DNA of 64,000 nt from Gibbula magus (lineage: Eukaryota; Mollusca; Gastropoda; Trochida; Trochidae), in the NCBI GenBank assembly GCA_936450465.1, contig OW388292.1, positions 30,020,368-30,084,367 on the forward strand, read 5' to 3'. This document shows positions 46,946 to 59,494 of the stretch, piece by piece. A program made the translations under genes and the position numbers. Below the pieces are notes generated by a model. That model was not told the origin of the DNA. It did not search any database and saw only the letters and a list, made by a program, of their open reading frames with translations. How positions within the stretch are numbered: the stretch's first letter is position 1; each line of letters opens with the position of its first letter.

Positions 46946-46975
<30 letters not shown>
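46639..46975 (-). mobile_element. tRNA-derived SINE, copy 2, with long G-run head
   Basis: Same family as 39937. It is flanked by ATAAGGA at 46632-46638 and 46976-46982 (7 bp). On the minus strand the head is T10 then G26 (C-run 46941-46966) before GATAGCGCAGTGG (A box); the B box is GGTTCGAACCC. The tail reads (CTCA)n-like near 46640. The G-run has grown from the ~5 G seen in the other copies. Confidence 0.9.
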
Positions 46976-46977
<2 letters not shown>

Positions 46978-46982
46978 AAGGA

Positions 46983-48347
46983 TGTTCAATTGTTATAAGT
47001 TAAAGATATCCACTTTGGATTGACAGTTAAAAATGAATCGCTTAGATGTTATCATGTAGATGTTAGTCCATTTGCTTTTAAAGTAGATTGAATGGTAATA
47101 AATGAAACATTGTATTTAATGTCACATTCGATGATTTAACTGACACGTTTGACTAGGGGTTGCATATTTGGCAAGGGATTTACAATAGATAGTTCAGAAG
47201 TGAGCCCACGCTTTCATCTTGGAAGCGAAATCAATTTACATGAAAGCCATGACTATTTAGATTCAGACGCAAAAAGGAAACAGGAATGAATCGAAACATG
47301 TATGTTTAAATGCGGAACGTAAAGAATTGGATGAGATAAACCATTTGTCACTGTCTCGATTGTTCCAAATCAGGCTTGCTGTGACAGTGTGGTCATTGGC
47401 TAATAGCGACACATGTACGCTGTCAACAGTTCGAGCACTTCCCTCATTAAAATGCGATTCTAAAGGGGACAGGATGGAATGCATTTCTACATTGTTAGCA
47501 AAAACTCAGTTTCGTGCCTGTGTATCGGATATATACAAAATGTTTTCAAATGAGAATCAAATCGGAGTAGGTATACTGCTATTATGCCATGACTGGTTAA
47601 TATACTGAGTCACAACCTGAAGAGCTCAGAAATGTTATGTTTGTCATAATAATGTGGCTGAACATATTAATCTCCCTGTGCCATCTGCCTGTTGATCTAT
47701 GCTGCAGGTCTATTGGAAGCATATAAACACGAGGAAGGGTACACAATACTCTAAATCTACCAATTTACGTATCACGTATTTACGTAAGTAATAAGAAATG
47801 AACATACTTTAATTTAAACAGCTTATAACTTCGAGATCATGAATTTTAACATTATATTTCATGTTGTCGAAATCGGTTTTGAAACTTTATGAAGTTAATG
47901 ATTTACAGCGCTTTTGCTTTGCCATAGACTTTCCAAACGCACCAATTGCATGTAGGCACTAACAAACCTTTCATGAGAAAGTAATGTGAGATTAATATAT
48001 TTACAAATCACCAATCAGAAAATTAAATGCAAGATGAATTGCTATTGATGATTGTATAAAGCATCAAGACAAAAACATCACTATCACTGTTCATTAAAAG
48101 GATTGCATTAATTATTTTCATTATTATAATGAAAGCCAACTTGTCAAAACAGATTCATTATTATTTTCAAGTTTTTAATAAACAAATCTAGGTCGACAAG
48201 GGGTTCTCTCATTGTTTTTGCAATATTAAATTTTTTAAAACTTCTTCCGAACTTATTGTCAGTGTAAGTTGATTCACATAGTTATATTGCCGGCATTTCA
48301 AACGAATACAGTCAATCCAAAAACAACAGATAAAAGTTAGTTCAGCA
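46983..48347. other. Gene-free stretch
   Basis: Only chance ORFs (47263-47484 minus, 47327-47608 plus); no domains are recognised. Confidence 0.4.
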
Positions 48348-48545
48348 TAAATCTAAGAAACATTGTGCTCAAGGATTAACAAATGCAATAGGACTACAGA
48401 AAACACCTGCTCGGGATACACAAAAAAACCCAATTTATTCAGTAGCTAAATCTAAGAAACATTGTGCTCAAGGATTAACAAATGCAATAGGACTACAGAA
48501 AACATCTGCTCGGGATACACAAAAAACCCGATTTATTCAGTAGCT
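48348..48545. repeat. 99-bp tandem duplication
   Basis: Two head-to-tail copies starting at 48349 and 48448, beginning AAATCTAAGAAACATTGTGC and differing by about three changes. It is recent and non-coding. Confidence 0.9.
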
Positions 48546-49236
48546 TTCAGTTAAGAAAAACTAGTAAATGCTTAACTCCCTGATCCTTCAAGCAGAGAAT
48601 GAAACCACTTTGAAGTATACTTCAGTCAATTCGGTCAATTCGGTCAATTGAAGTGGTTTCTCCTAAGTAATGACAGACAATTCCCACATAACAATAAAGC
48701 ACAGTTTAGCAAAGAAAAGCTTCGAAATCATTCTTTTGAGTGCAAAGATTGATGTGACATATATATTTTGAAAGTCAATTATGTGTCAATGTCCCAAATT
48801 TGTATTCTATTTTAAATAAAAATCATAAGACTTCGCACATCCAGACATGCAAACAAGTTCCACTGATAATGAGCTTTGAACATACATAACAATAACATCT
48901 AAGTGATACATATTACATATTCACGATAATATGAACATAATACTACTCTATGTACTGTATAGACAGCTGTTGTTCACGGTTTGATCCTCAATGTTTTAAA
49001 GAGCCATCAAGGATAAACAATCTGTCTCCGTGAAATATATACACTTAATTTTCACCGATTTTTCCGATCCAAAATAAGCCGAGAAATTGCACTAATTAGT
49101 AAAGGTGTTTTCCAGTCTAAATATAGATCAAGTCCATTATTTTCAAGCGCAAAGCATTATGGTCTAGCTCACACACTGTATACACAGACACGAAAGAATA
49201 ACACAGTTTATGAGCAATGAAAGAAACCGAACTAAA

Positions 49237-50841
49237 CACAGTAAAAAAAGTTAAGCACCCCCTACTTTTTTGTGATAGGGGTATGTTTCAGAGACCCATT
49301 ATAGCAAAACTAAATATCCCACAGGGGAAAAACGAATTTCAGGAGCAAGTGTAATTAATTGTTTTATTCGTTGACATTTTTGTGTAATCTTCAGAGATTT
49401 CAAATGACCAAAAACAATGGAAAATGGTGAAAAACACAGACTCGTAAATGTATTGTCATTTCAAGTTTGACGGCTGAACATGATGAAGAAATCATACTGA
49501 ATAACCCGTGCCATTGTCTTAGGAACGATTTAGTGTCAATATCGTGTGCTGCCACCTCGTGCCTGAAGTACTACTGCCAGTCTTCTGGGCATACCCCTGA
49601 CAAGGTTCTTTAATTCTTCCATGGGGATTTGCTGCCACTCATCGTGAAGTGCGGCGTCCAGTTGTCTTAGATTGTGTGGAGCAGGGTTCCTTCTCTGTAG
49701 ACGTCGACCAATCATGTCCCAGACATGCTCGATGGGATTCAAATCTGGAGACAATGCTGGCCAGGGGATACGAGAAACAGCATTGTTCTCCAGATGTTGA
49801 GTCACAGCTCGTGAACGGTGAGGCCGAGCATTATCATCCATGAACAGGGGTCGAGTTGCAAGTCTGTGATCATCAAAATGGTCAATCACAACTGGATCCA
49901 ACACTTCTGCAATGTAGCGGGCGCCGGTAAGTGTGCCTTGTAGTGTCACCAAATCCAACTTGCAATCAAAAGAAAAGCAACCCCACACCATAACGGATCC
50001 TCCACCATATGGAACCCTTGGAAGAATGTTCCTTGGTGTGTATCGACTGTTCTTGACTCTCCAAACTCTGATTCGCCCGTCAACGGTATGGAGGAGGAAG
50101 CGACTTTCGTCTGACCTGTGGATACGTCTCCATGACCTCAGGTTCCAACGCTGCCGGTCACCACACCACATCCTACGATCCCGTTTATGACGATAAGTAA
50201 GGTTTGGACGTCTGATGACACGTCGAGACCTTAAACCTGCTGCTTTGAGGCGGTTCCTCACCGTCTGATTGCTGATACGTCTATAGGGTAGCCAGGCTTG
50301 TTTCAAGACGGTACTTGACGCAAACGGTTGACGTCGTTGATGACGCAATAGGTTCCGGTCCTCTTGCAATGTGGTAGCTCGGGGCCTTCCGGAACGTGGT
50401 CGATCGAGAACATGGTTAGTTTGGACATGTTTCCTCACTTAACGACTGATGACCGAATAGTGGTAACCAGTTCTTCTCCCAATGTCCTTGTACGAGAAAC
50501 CTGCTAAATGCTGTCCAATAATTTGCCATCTCGTAGCCTCGGACAATCTCCTTCGTGGCATTGTTCATGAATTTTGTGTATTGAACTGACATTGAAGCCG
50601 TAAAAGTCGTTTATTTAGCCATGGTAAGTCGAAGGGTGAAACTGCATTTTGCTGAAATCATGGGTTGCATGATATGCATGCCAATAGCTCCGTTCGTGAG
50701 AACCGTTCCATAACAGAAACAACACCAGTTCCCATCCAGAATACCATATTTGGCCTGTCTATCGAATTGAATAACATGATCATAAAATCCAAAATGGTAT
50801 ACAACTTTTAATTTGGGGGTGCTTAACTTTTTTTTACTGTG
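49237..50841 (-). mobile_element. Tc1-type DNA transposon, nearly intact
   Basis: 1,605 bp. Inverted ends begin CACAGTAAAAAAAGTTAAGC and continue ACCCCC, with one base of length difference in the A-run. TA follows the right end (50842-50843); the left flank reads AA where TA is expected, so that duplication has one change. It contains one transposase gene on the minus strand with a single stop codon. Confidence 0.93.
49536..50561 (-). pseudogene. Tc1 transposase with one nonsense codon (DD34E)
   Basis: The natural start is the ATG complementary to 50559-50561 (MPRRRLSEATRWQII), giving 341 codons, the standard Tc1 length. A TAA at 50441-50439, codon 41, interrupts the paired-like helix-turn-helix (…SVISR-stop-VRKHVQ); downstream the frame is open to the end. 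The GRPR AT-hook-like motif is present. Catalytic residues are all kept: D in HRSDESRF, D in FMDDNARPH and E in LNPIEHVWD, with 34 residues between the last two. The GGG motif (PYGGGSVMVWG) is present. The catalytic half is therefore intact, and only the DNA-binding N-terminus is cut off by one substitution, probably a Leu codon turned to TAA. Confidence 0.93.
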
Positions 50842-51058
50842 TATATATATAACTATTGGCGATTATCTATCTACCATTTCATTTAATTGTGTATTTTCTA
50901 CAGATATTAATAAATGCTTTAACCAATTTCTCTCAATAAAAAGTACATTAAAGAGGCAATAATTGGTATATTCTCAGACTCAGGACATTAAGAAACATTG
51001 TTTACAAAGCAGTCATCACATTCAGTAATGTATGACAAGGGTAGCCTAACTTGCAAGA

Positions 51059-51081
51059 GAAGCACGTGCACCACGTGCTTC
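51059..51081. other. E-box hairpin
   Basis: GAAGCACGTG CAC CACGTGCTTC: a perfect 10-bp stem with two CACGTG E-boxes. Function is unknown. Confidence 0.5.
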
Positions 51082-51383
51082 ACGTACGTTGCTATGGCGA
51101 CATGCGCTATAAAGACGCATTGGAAACGAATGTGTGTACTACGTGTTATTCAATAAAAGAAATTCTGTTTATATGACGACAGATACCCTTAGCGCGCGCT
51201 AGTCGAAGGGGTTACATCTCTTTGAAACGAAATTTCATTATATTGTCGTGATATGAAAATTATGTATCACATGTCATGTTGTAGATAAAAGATTTCTCTA
51301 GCGATTGACGTTCTAAGTATATGTTCCACAAATAATTTTGTATTTGAAACACTAACATTCTTGATGGCTCTATTAAAGTAGAC

Positions 51384-51499
51384 GATAGGTGTAATTTGAT
51401 AGGTGTAATTTGATTGGTGTAATTTGATAATGTGATAGGTGTAATTTGATAGGTGTAATTTGATGTGCAATTTGAAATATCTCTCTCTCTCTCTCTCTC
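51384..51499. repeat. 14-bp tandem repeat plus short (CT)n
   Basis: Six units of GATAGGTGTAATTT, one broken and two variant (51384-51471), followed by (CT)n at about 51480-51499. Confidence 0.85.
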
Positions 51500-53329
51500 A
51501 AATGAAGATCTAAACATAAACTCATGTATGTATATTATAACAAAAGAGAATGTTATTATAATTTAAGTCGTAATAACAAGAACGTTATTAAGTAGTAATA
51601 ACAATAACAAAAGATTGGAAAAGGGCAGAAAACCACAAGGGTATTTAGTTATTTCCAAATTTATTTCCAAAATTGTAACTTTGTCCCCTTAAGTTATTAT
51701 GATCAATTGAATATCTAAAGGATTCTCGAAATTGAATCAAAACAAAAGGGCACAGTTCGGAGGGTGGTTTATAACAACAAGAAATGACGAATGTGCTCGA
51801 AGGCAAATAATGGCACAGAACATATTTATGAAAGGGGATACAATTGGTAGGTTGCTTTGTAACTACATGACATGGCAGTCTTTGATTTAAACAATGGATG
51901 AGCTTCTTCACCCTCATATAAATCCACATAAAGGTTCAACAGACTACATCGTTCTCATTAAAAGCTGAATAGTGTTAATGATCAACATTTAAATGCTCGC
52001 TTTAATTGGAAACTGTTCTTTTTACCAAACACATGTTAACTGTTGATGACGTTTATCTGCTACTATTTACAATTAAAAAAAAAAATTCAGTTCTATTGGT
52101 TTAATTAATGAAAGTGAACAGTTGGTACAATGTTCAGTTGTCTACTGTCATTTACAATGTAAAAATGTATATTCGATTTGTGAAGTTGGTGAAATTGAGT
52201 ACTACAGATAAAGTTGGTCCAAATGAAGTATTTACTAAATTTCAAATAGGCTGAAAATACCAGAACATAAGTCCTGGTATTAATCACTGGGACATTCCTT
52301 GGTCAGGATCCAGCACTAGTGACGCTTGAAACAGTTGAATTTTATGATTGGGCTATTGTTGAAAGCAGACGTTTTTGTTCAGTATGTTAGAAATGATTGT
52401 CTATTTTGAGCATACGTGCTATTTTACACTTTTATACCTGTATAACTTTATATTAGTGTGCAGAGGAGTCCCAATTGGACAGATATGGATAGTAGAATTA
52501 TCTCAATCCATTAGCCGTTCTTGTGCTTGACACTAGCACTTTGTTCCACCATTTTATGTGTTGCCCAGACCAACAGTATTTCCAAATCGATTCACGGATT
52601 ACTTACCAAATCTGTCATACTGACATAGATAGATGATTTGTCCACTTTATTCCGTGTTTAGAGAAAAGAAGCTAGTTTGGTTTCTCACTGAGCCCGCTGG
52701 TTTTTTTGCTTAATCCAAATGGTAAAATTGAGTCTCCTCATTATTTACAGGAAAGTTAATTATGAAAAATAATATTCCATACATGGACTTAATTGCAACA
52801 GTCTCCTTCATGTAAAGTCCGTCATTATCCACAATGATATACTCCTGATTATATCATCCCTTGATTAATCAGATGTAGAATTGTCTGATACCTTAGAAGT
52901 TAATCCTGAAATAAACATGTAGATAACACCAAGGCAAAACATCATTGTTGTTCAGTCTGTGTAAGGAGCGAATTGTGTTAGGTGAATGTGAATAATCCGA
53001 AAATGTAGTCCATCTGACCGTTTTTGATAAACTCTTCCAAAACTATTTATTTGCACCTCGGATTTGAAAACACCACAAGTTGAAGTTTCTTTGTCATAAG
53101 GTTTCCATGTTGTGCTCACTGAACGATTTTGGTTTGACACACAGGCGAACATGGAGCGCTGAATACGCAGACTACATCCTATGTAGGATAAACCCGACTA
53201 GGATGTGGTACAATACACTGTGTCATTGAGAGGAAAGGAATCATTGCAAGGGTCTTCAGCTTATGGTACTGAAACATGGCTCCATTGTATATTGGTTCAT
53301 GGGTTTTGTCACATGGTGCTAGTTACTGA

Positions 53330-53523
53330 GTGAGTGAGTGAGTTATTGTTTAACGCCGCTTCGGCACTATTGCAGCCATTAGCGGCGAGATATTTAATTT
53401 ATTTGTCTAATTTAAAAAAGAAAATTGCAATTGAAAAACAGAACACGGCACGAAGGCCGCAAAAAAATCAGCGTATTATCACAAGTTGAATAAAATCTGA
53501 TAATGAAAAGTTAAAATTTACAA
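53330..53523 (-). mobile_element. Retroposon 3' end, 194 bp, 13-bp target duplication
   Basis: Framed by TGCTAGTTACTGA at 53317-53329 and 53524-53536. On the minus strand it ends CGCCGCTAATGGCTGCAATA, then GTGCCGAAGCGGCGTTAAAC and AATAACTCACTCAC repeats. It is the longest member of the 5'-truncated family; the 5' 120 bp may be LINE 3' UTR. No ORF. Confidence 0.85.
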
Positions 53524-55110
53524 TGCTAGTTACTGATATGTTATCTAACACCAAACATATGCTAAATAATAGGTTAATAATGGAAACAAAAATTGTGTAA
53601 ATGGGTATAAAATTGGCAGGCTACTTTATAAATACATATAACGACAGTCGTGGATTAGGACATTGTGTAATTTTGTTTCAAACTCATTATTAAATACATC
53701 GTTCTGGTGAAAAACCGAATGGTGTTTAATGACAAACTCTAAATTCCTAAAACCATCAGTTAACGTCCTTAAAGAATCCAGGTTTACGAGTAGAGATTTA
53801 TGTAAGGTATAGCCTGGAGGTTATCGAGGTTGTCATGCTCTCAGTTCATCTTCTCCAACTGACGACAGACGACAACATTGCCGGTAAAATACTTTATCAA
53901 CATAAGTTACATCTTCACTAACCTCACTTACCCTTGGGAGTAATGGCTATTAGGAGATCGTCTCTTTCAACAAGTGAATGAGCATGTTATGTGACTTTGT
54001 ATCATTTAACAAGCATTGGATTTGTTACATAAAGCCACCATGCCCCAAGTCGTAAGTTCTGTTAATATTTCGAACATTAATTTAACTACATAGTTTTACA
54101 CACATCGTTCCTTGACAAATTACAGGTCTGGGCATATCATAATTAAATTGTTAGTTTTCTACTCATCTTTTTAAGACAACATTTAACATTAACCACATTT
54201 TGCCGAAAGAACGTGAAAATGATAATGATGAGACAAAGGTGATCTTTTCTTTTTAGAATTAATTGCTTTTGAATAAATTGTGACATTAATTATAAAACTT
54301 TAATCAGGCACTGCAGCAGGTTAACGTCAATGGGAGAGCGCTTATTGTAATAATCGAAGTTCTGACATTGAAAGGATTATCATTATCTAGCATGGCACAT
54401 CTGGCAACTTAAATCACTTGTTAAGAAGGTAATATCTTATGGAAACAAGATATGATTGTGGATTGCAAATACTTGTTGTTTTAAACAATTGATTTCTCAA
54501 TAAGAAACATTTCTTATTTTAATTACTGACTTATTTCTGAATATCTAGCTGAGAAGATGCTCCAAAACTGACACGTGGAATGAAGATAGTATGGCAAGTA
54601 TGGCCACTTAAATAACTCAACTCAAATCAAAAAGATTAATGATAATGGAAATAACGGACAATTGTGGTTTCGATCAATTTAATCGATTTCTCAATAGGGT
54701 ATTTTTCTTAGTATTTAATTGCTGACATATTTCGATAAAAAAACATTTTAAAGTCATGTTCCACAGGTCGGACCTGTCTTCAAAATGTCTTATCGTAGAC
54801 AAACCTATATTTTCTGTATACCACTTGAAGTATTTGAGACAATAGACTGGATAACACCCGTGTTTCCTACAGTTGCAAAGTAAAAATGATGTGTAAAAGA
54901 TGAAGATGATATCCTGATGGAAACAGTTTAACTGAAGTTCAGCCTGGGTCGTTATCTTTTGCATGTTGCTCAATTTAAAAGCATGAGGGAGACAATATCG
55001 CTGTGCTGTTTATAGCAATCAATTACAGATAAAATGTTGCATTTGCAGATTAAATATTTGTATGTTGTTTGACATGAAACAGTTTACAGCTTCATAATTT
55101 GTTCCAAGAG

Positions 55111-55420
55111 GGGGCGAGTGATTTGGGGTTTAACGTCGCTTTCAAGAGTATTTCACTTATATCGCGGCTGCTAGTATTATGGCAGGGAGAAAGCCCGCAA
55201 CGCCATGTGGCTATGCATTGCGGTGAAACCTGCGAGCAGCGGCTAGAACTAGCGAACCATGGGTGACACTACGCTGAAATTCAGTGTAGCATTGCACCCA
55301 AAGCTAACTGCGTGTAGAACAGTTCTCTACTGCAGACAAAGTTGCCGTGCCCCTGGCGGGATTCGAACCCCGGACCTCTTGAAGCCGAACGCGTTAACCA
55401 CTACGCTATCCCACCCCCTC
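55111..55420 (-). mobile_element. tRNA-derived SINE, copy 3
   Basis: Same family as 39937 and 46639. The B box complement is at 55359-55369 and the A box TAGCGTAGTGG (minus strand) near 55398-55408. It sits inside copy B; copy A at 32235 has no insertion, which confirms the extent. The flanking duplication is imperfect (CAAGAG/CAAGAA). Confidence 0.88.
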
Positions 55421-56904
55421 TTCTCAAGAAGCCTATATCTGATAAAGTGTCGGACACTTTTTCATGAAATGGTTTGGATTGTATTGTCTACAGTTATATT
55501 TTCTAACATACACACAATATGAAACTGACAAATGCAAACAGACAATCAACCTCTTGCATTACCACATATAGTTAAATGATATACATGGCATCCGAGCTTA
55601 GCAATACATTGACCAATGAATGATACTGAATTAAGTTTTCAGTGAGTGAACTATTTTACAACAATGGCAAAACCATTTAGACCTTCTTTTCATGTGAATA
55701 GAGCTTACATGTACACAATTGGTGATTCTTGTTTTCGAGTAATGATGGCAGTTTGAAAGAAACACTTAAACAACATAATAAAATCAAGTGAAAACATCAT
55801 AGTACATGTAAATACAAAATCAAAAGTGTTACTAATTTATTTATAGGTAATTGTAATAGCCGACACCATTGACCATGGTTAACGTTTCACAAATCGCCCA
55901 AAACCTTGCAACAGGATTCATTGTAAGAATCGAGCGACCATAACTCACTCAATCAATCATTTTAAACATATTCGTGTATTTTGAACCTTGAAGGCAGGCC
56001 AGCACACAGAATACTACAGTCTGCTATTCATTGACAGGACACGATCAGCATGTTCATTGAATTTGATTTTAACGTGGATTAACATGATCCATCATCCACC
56101 TGTAAATTTACTTCTTAAAACTATTTTCGTCATGAATTGATTCATAAATAATTTGTGTGAGATTATAAAACTGAATTAACATGAGGTGTTGAACCTTGGT
56201 GTCTATAAGTCTAAAGTTTTTTTTCACTTTTCACACGCAATCAACTAATGCATCAACGCTCTAGTTTTTCTTTTCAGAAAATAACCTTAGGGAAAACTGA
56301 GATCAGGTTGCATGTAAAATAAGTATGTTTAAATTGCAGAAAATTTGCTATTAAATAATGATGCATTACAACTTAAATTGCTGTTCAGCAGGTGATTTTG
56401 TAAAGCTCCTTTAGGCGATCTATCTCTTTGCCTGTCAAAATGATATAGGGCAAACAGACACCACTCCAAGACGCCCGAACTTCGGACCCTTTTCACTTGG
56501 AGAATAGAATCATAACTGCAATAAATTGTAATAGGTTTAATACGGTCAAAACGTTCCTTTTCAATGTGTTCTATTTGTAATTTCTTCTGATAAATACTTG
56601 ATAGCTGGAAGTTTTAAAACTAATTTTTGCGTGAAGTTCATTTAATTTAACTTAACAGTTTTATGAAAGAAATCGCGAAATATTTGGTTAAATGTAAATG
56701 TTGGTGTACAGTTAAGAAACTAAAACAATCTCCAGAATATATACAATTTAATAAATATACAAAATGGAGCAACCATTTATTACAATGATTTAGAATATTG
56801 GTACTCCAAATGCAATTCTGGGGTTTAGTATTGAGATTGTGATTACAGGACAAAATTACTTAGGACACTTCGGTTACATTTTCGTTATAAACACTATAAA
56901 AATA

Positions 56905-58510
56905 GAGCCATGGGCTCTGTAGCTCATCAGGATTTGATTTATTATCTAAGGTTGAATATCTAAGCTATCTCAAGTAATACATTTTTAACAAGCAAAACAT
57001 AGGTTTTTAGATCATGACCTCTGTGACCTGTATTTGGAGTCACAGGGTCACCAATCCTACAATCAAGAATCACATTTGACCAAAGAGTCTCTACACAACT
57101 TTTCAGCTCTCTAGACCTTTTGGAACTTGAGAAGAAGATGATAATAGGTTTTTAAGGATGTGACCCATGTGACCCCATTTTGGGTCATGGGGTCACGAAA
57201 TCTACAATTTAGAATCCCCAGTGGTCAAGGAATATGCACACAATTTTTCAGCTCTCTAGAACTTTTGGAACTGGAGAAGAAGATGAAAATAGGTTTTTAA
57301 GGATGTGACCCCTGTGACCCCATTTGAGGTCATGGGGTCACGAAATCAACAATTTAGATCCCCATTGGCCAAGGAGTCTGCACACAACTTTTAAGCTCTC
57401 TGGAACTTTTGGAACTGGAGAAGAATATGAAAATAGGTTTTTAAGGATGTGACCCCTGTGACCCCATTTGGGGTCATGGGGTCACGAAATCTACAATTTA
57501 GAATCCCCATTACCCAAGGAGTCTGCACACAACTTTTAAGCTCTCTAGAACTTTTGGAACTGGAGAAGAAGATGAAAAACGGTTTCTAAGGATGTGACCC
57601 CATTTGGGGTCATGGGGTCACGAGATCTACAATTTAGAATCCCCATGGGCCAAGGAGTCGATCTGCACACAATTGTTCAGCTCTTTAGACCTTTTAGAAC
57701 TGGAGAAGAAGATGAAAATAGGTTTTTAAGGATGTGACCCCTGTGACCCCATTTGGGGTCATGGGGGTCACGAAATCTACAATTTAGATCCCCATTGGCC
57801 AAGGAGTCTGCACACAACTTTTCAGCTCTCTAGACCTTTTGGAACTGGAGAAGAAGATGAAAATAGGTTTTTAAGGATGTGACCCCTGTGACCCCATGTG
57901 AGGTCATGGGGTCACGAAATCTACAATTTAGATCCCCATTGGCCAAGGAGTCTGCACACAACTTTTCAGCTCTCTAGACCTTTTAGAACTGGAGAAGAAG
58001 ATGAAAATAGGTTTTTAAGGATGTGACCCCTGTGACCCCATTTGGGGTCATGGGGGTCACGAAATCTACAATTTAGATCCCCATTGGCCAAGGAGTCTGC
58101 GCACAACTTTTAAGCTCTCTAGAACTTTTGGAACTTGAGAAGAAGATGAAAATAGGTTTTTAAGGATGTGACCCCTGTGACCCCATTTGGGGTCATGGGG
58201 TCACGAAATCTACAATTTAGAATCCCCATTACCCAAGGAGTCTGCACACAACTTTTCAGCTCTCTAGACCTTTTGGAACTGAAGAAGATGAAAATAGTTT
58301 TTAAGGATGTGACCCCTGTGACCCAATCTACAATTTAGAATCCCTATTGGCCAAGGAGTCTGCACATAAAATTTCAGCTCTTTGGAGTCATTGGTTCTGG
58401 AGAAGAAGTCGAAAAAGCGAAAAGTTTACGGATTTACGGACGGACAGACGGATGGACGGACGCCGGACACCATGCCATGCCATAAGCCCATCGGGCCTTT
58501 CAGGCCTGAT
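56905..58510. repeat. Ten-unit tandem array ending in GGAC repeats
   Basis: Ten units of 141-148 bp start near 56999, 57147, 57290, 57434, 57575, 57716, 57864, 58007, 58152 and 58293; the first and last are divergent. Each has AGGTTTTTAAGGATGTGACC, GTGACCCCATTTGGGGTCA, GGGGTCACG, CAAGGAGTCTGCACACAA and GAACTGGAGAAGAAGATGAA. The array ends in GGACGGACAGACGGATGGAC (about 58437) and a GC-rich end (CCCATCGGGCCTTTCAGGCC). Units contain four to five RGGTCA half-sites. Copy A has no counterpart. Plan and GGAC run match the elements at 41415 and 45955 read in reverse. Confidence 0.9.
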
Positions 58511-59089
58511 GATTTAAAAATGAGGAAATAAGTAGAAACATTACAGTTTCAGTAGTTTATCTATCTGATATATTATTATTCATGGACAATTCATCACGTG
58601 AATACTAAGAATAATTTTGATTAATAGTTTAAACCATTGATACTTTGCATGCCGGAAAATAAAGTGATACTGTCAACAGTTAGGGCAAAACTGTCAGAAC
58701 CTTTGGTGAATTGATATACTGAACTAAACCCGTTACTCTTAATCATAAGAAATTCCGCATATTTATGTCAAAATCAAGCAAAATACTTTATACTCAATAT
58801 TTTAATTTGGTGAAATTGACTTTTTACAGATAGTTATTTATTATGCAGTCTTAAACTTCCATAATCATTTAATCGGATCCCTGTCCAAATGATGGTCACT
58901 TTGCCCTATGGAACGTTTCTTCGGGCATGCAAAGAAATATAAATGATAATCATATAGAATTAAGTGTCAAGTGTGTACATGTCGTATTTTATATATCGAA
59001 ATATCTATAACAAATCTTTTAAAGTTTTGTGACAACAATTTCGACGTAACAAGCATGAATAACGGATTGACAAAACTCCTTGTCTTCGT

Positions 59090-59129
59090 GAGTGAGTGAG
59101 AGAGTTATTGTTTAACGCCGCTTCGGCAA
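59090..59129 (-). mobile_element. 40-bp retroposon tail, 13-bp target duplication
   Basis: TCCTTGTCTTCGT at 59077-59089 and 59130-59142 brackets a 40-base insertion that is only the last bases of the family (minus strand: GCCGAAGCGGCGTTAAAC, then the ACTC-rich tail). Confidence 0.85.
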
Positions 59130-59456
59130 TCCTTGTCTTCGTCACATGTCTCTCTATTACTAGAATGAAGTTCCTGAGTTATCTTGAGTAGATTGTGAGA
59201 GTGGTTTATTCAATGCTTGATGGATCGAGGAGATCCGATCCAAGATAAACCTGAATGTGCTGAAGAAGACAGCTTCGCTGAAGAAAATAACTGTGCAGGA
59301 ATCCCATTGCAACCACATTGATGATGAATGTAAAATTATTGCTTTTTCATCAATTGACCACTTCGTGTTTCAGATACTTTTAAGTGAAACAATTTAAGAT
59401 TACCCACTTCAAAATGCACCGTGATGAACAGGATGCTCTAACTAGATGTGGCAAAA

Positions 59457-59494
59457 GTGAGTGAGTGAGTGAGTTATTGTTTAACGCCGCTTCG
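59457..59494 (-). mobile_element. ~38-bp retroposon tail, no clear duplication
   Basis: GTGAGTGAGTGAGTGAGTTA…AACGCCGCTTCG. Same family as 59090; I could not find its target duplication, and the right junction is uncertain. Confidence 0.65.

Larger units (their letters stand above)
50844..51849. other. Gene-free stretch with small repeats
   Basis: Holds an E-box hairpin and a 14-bp tandem repeat listed separately. No gene is seen. Confidence 0.45.
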
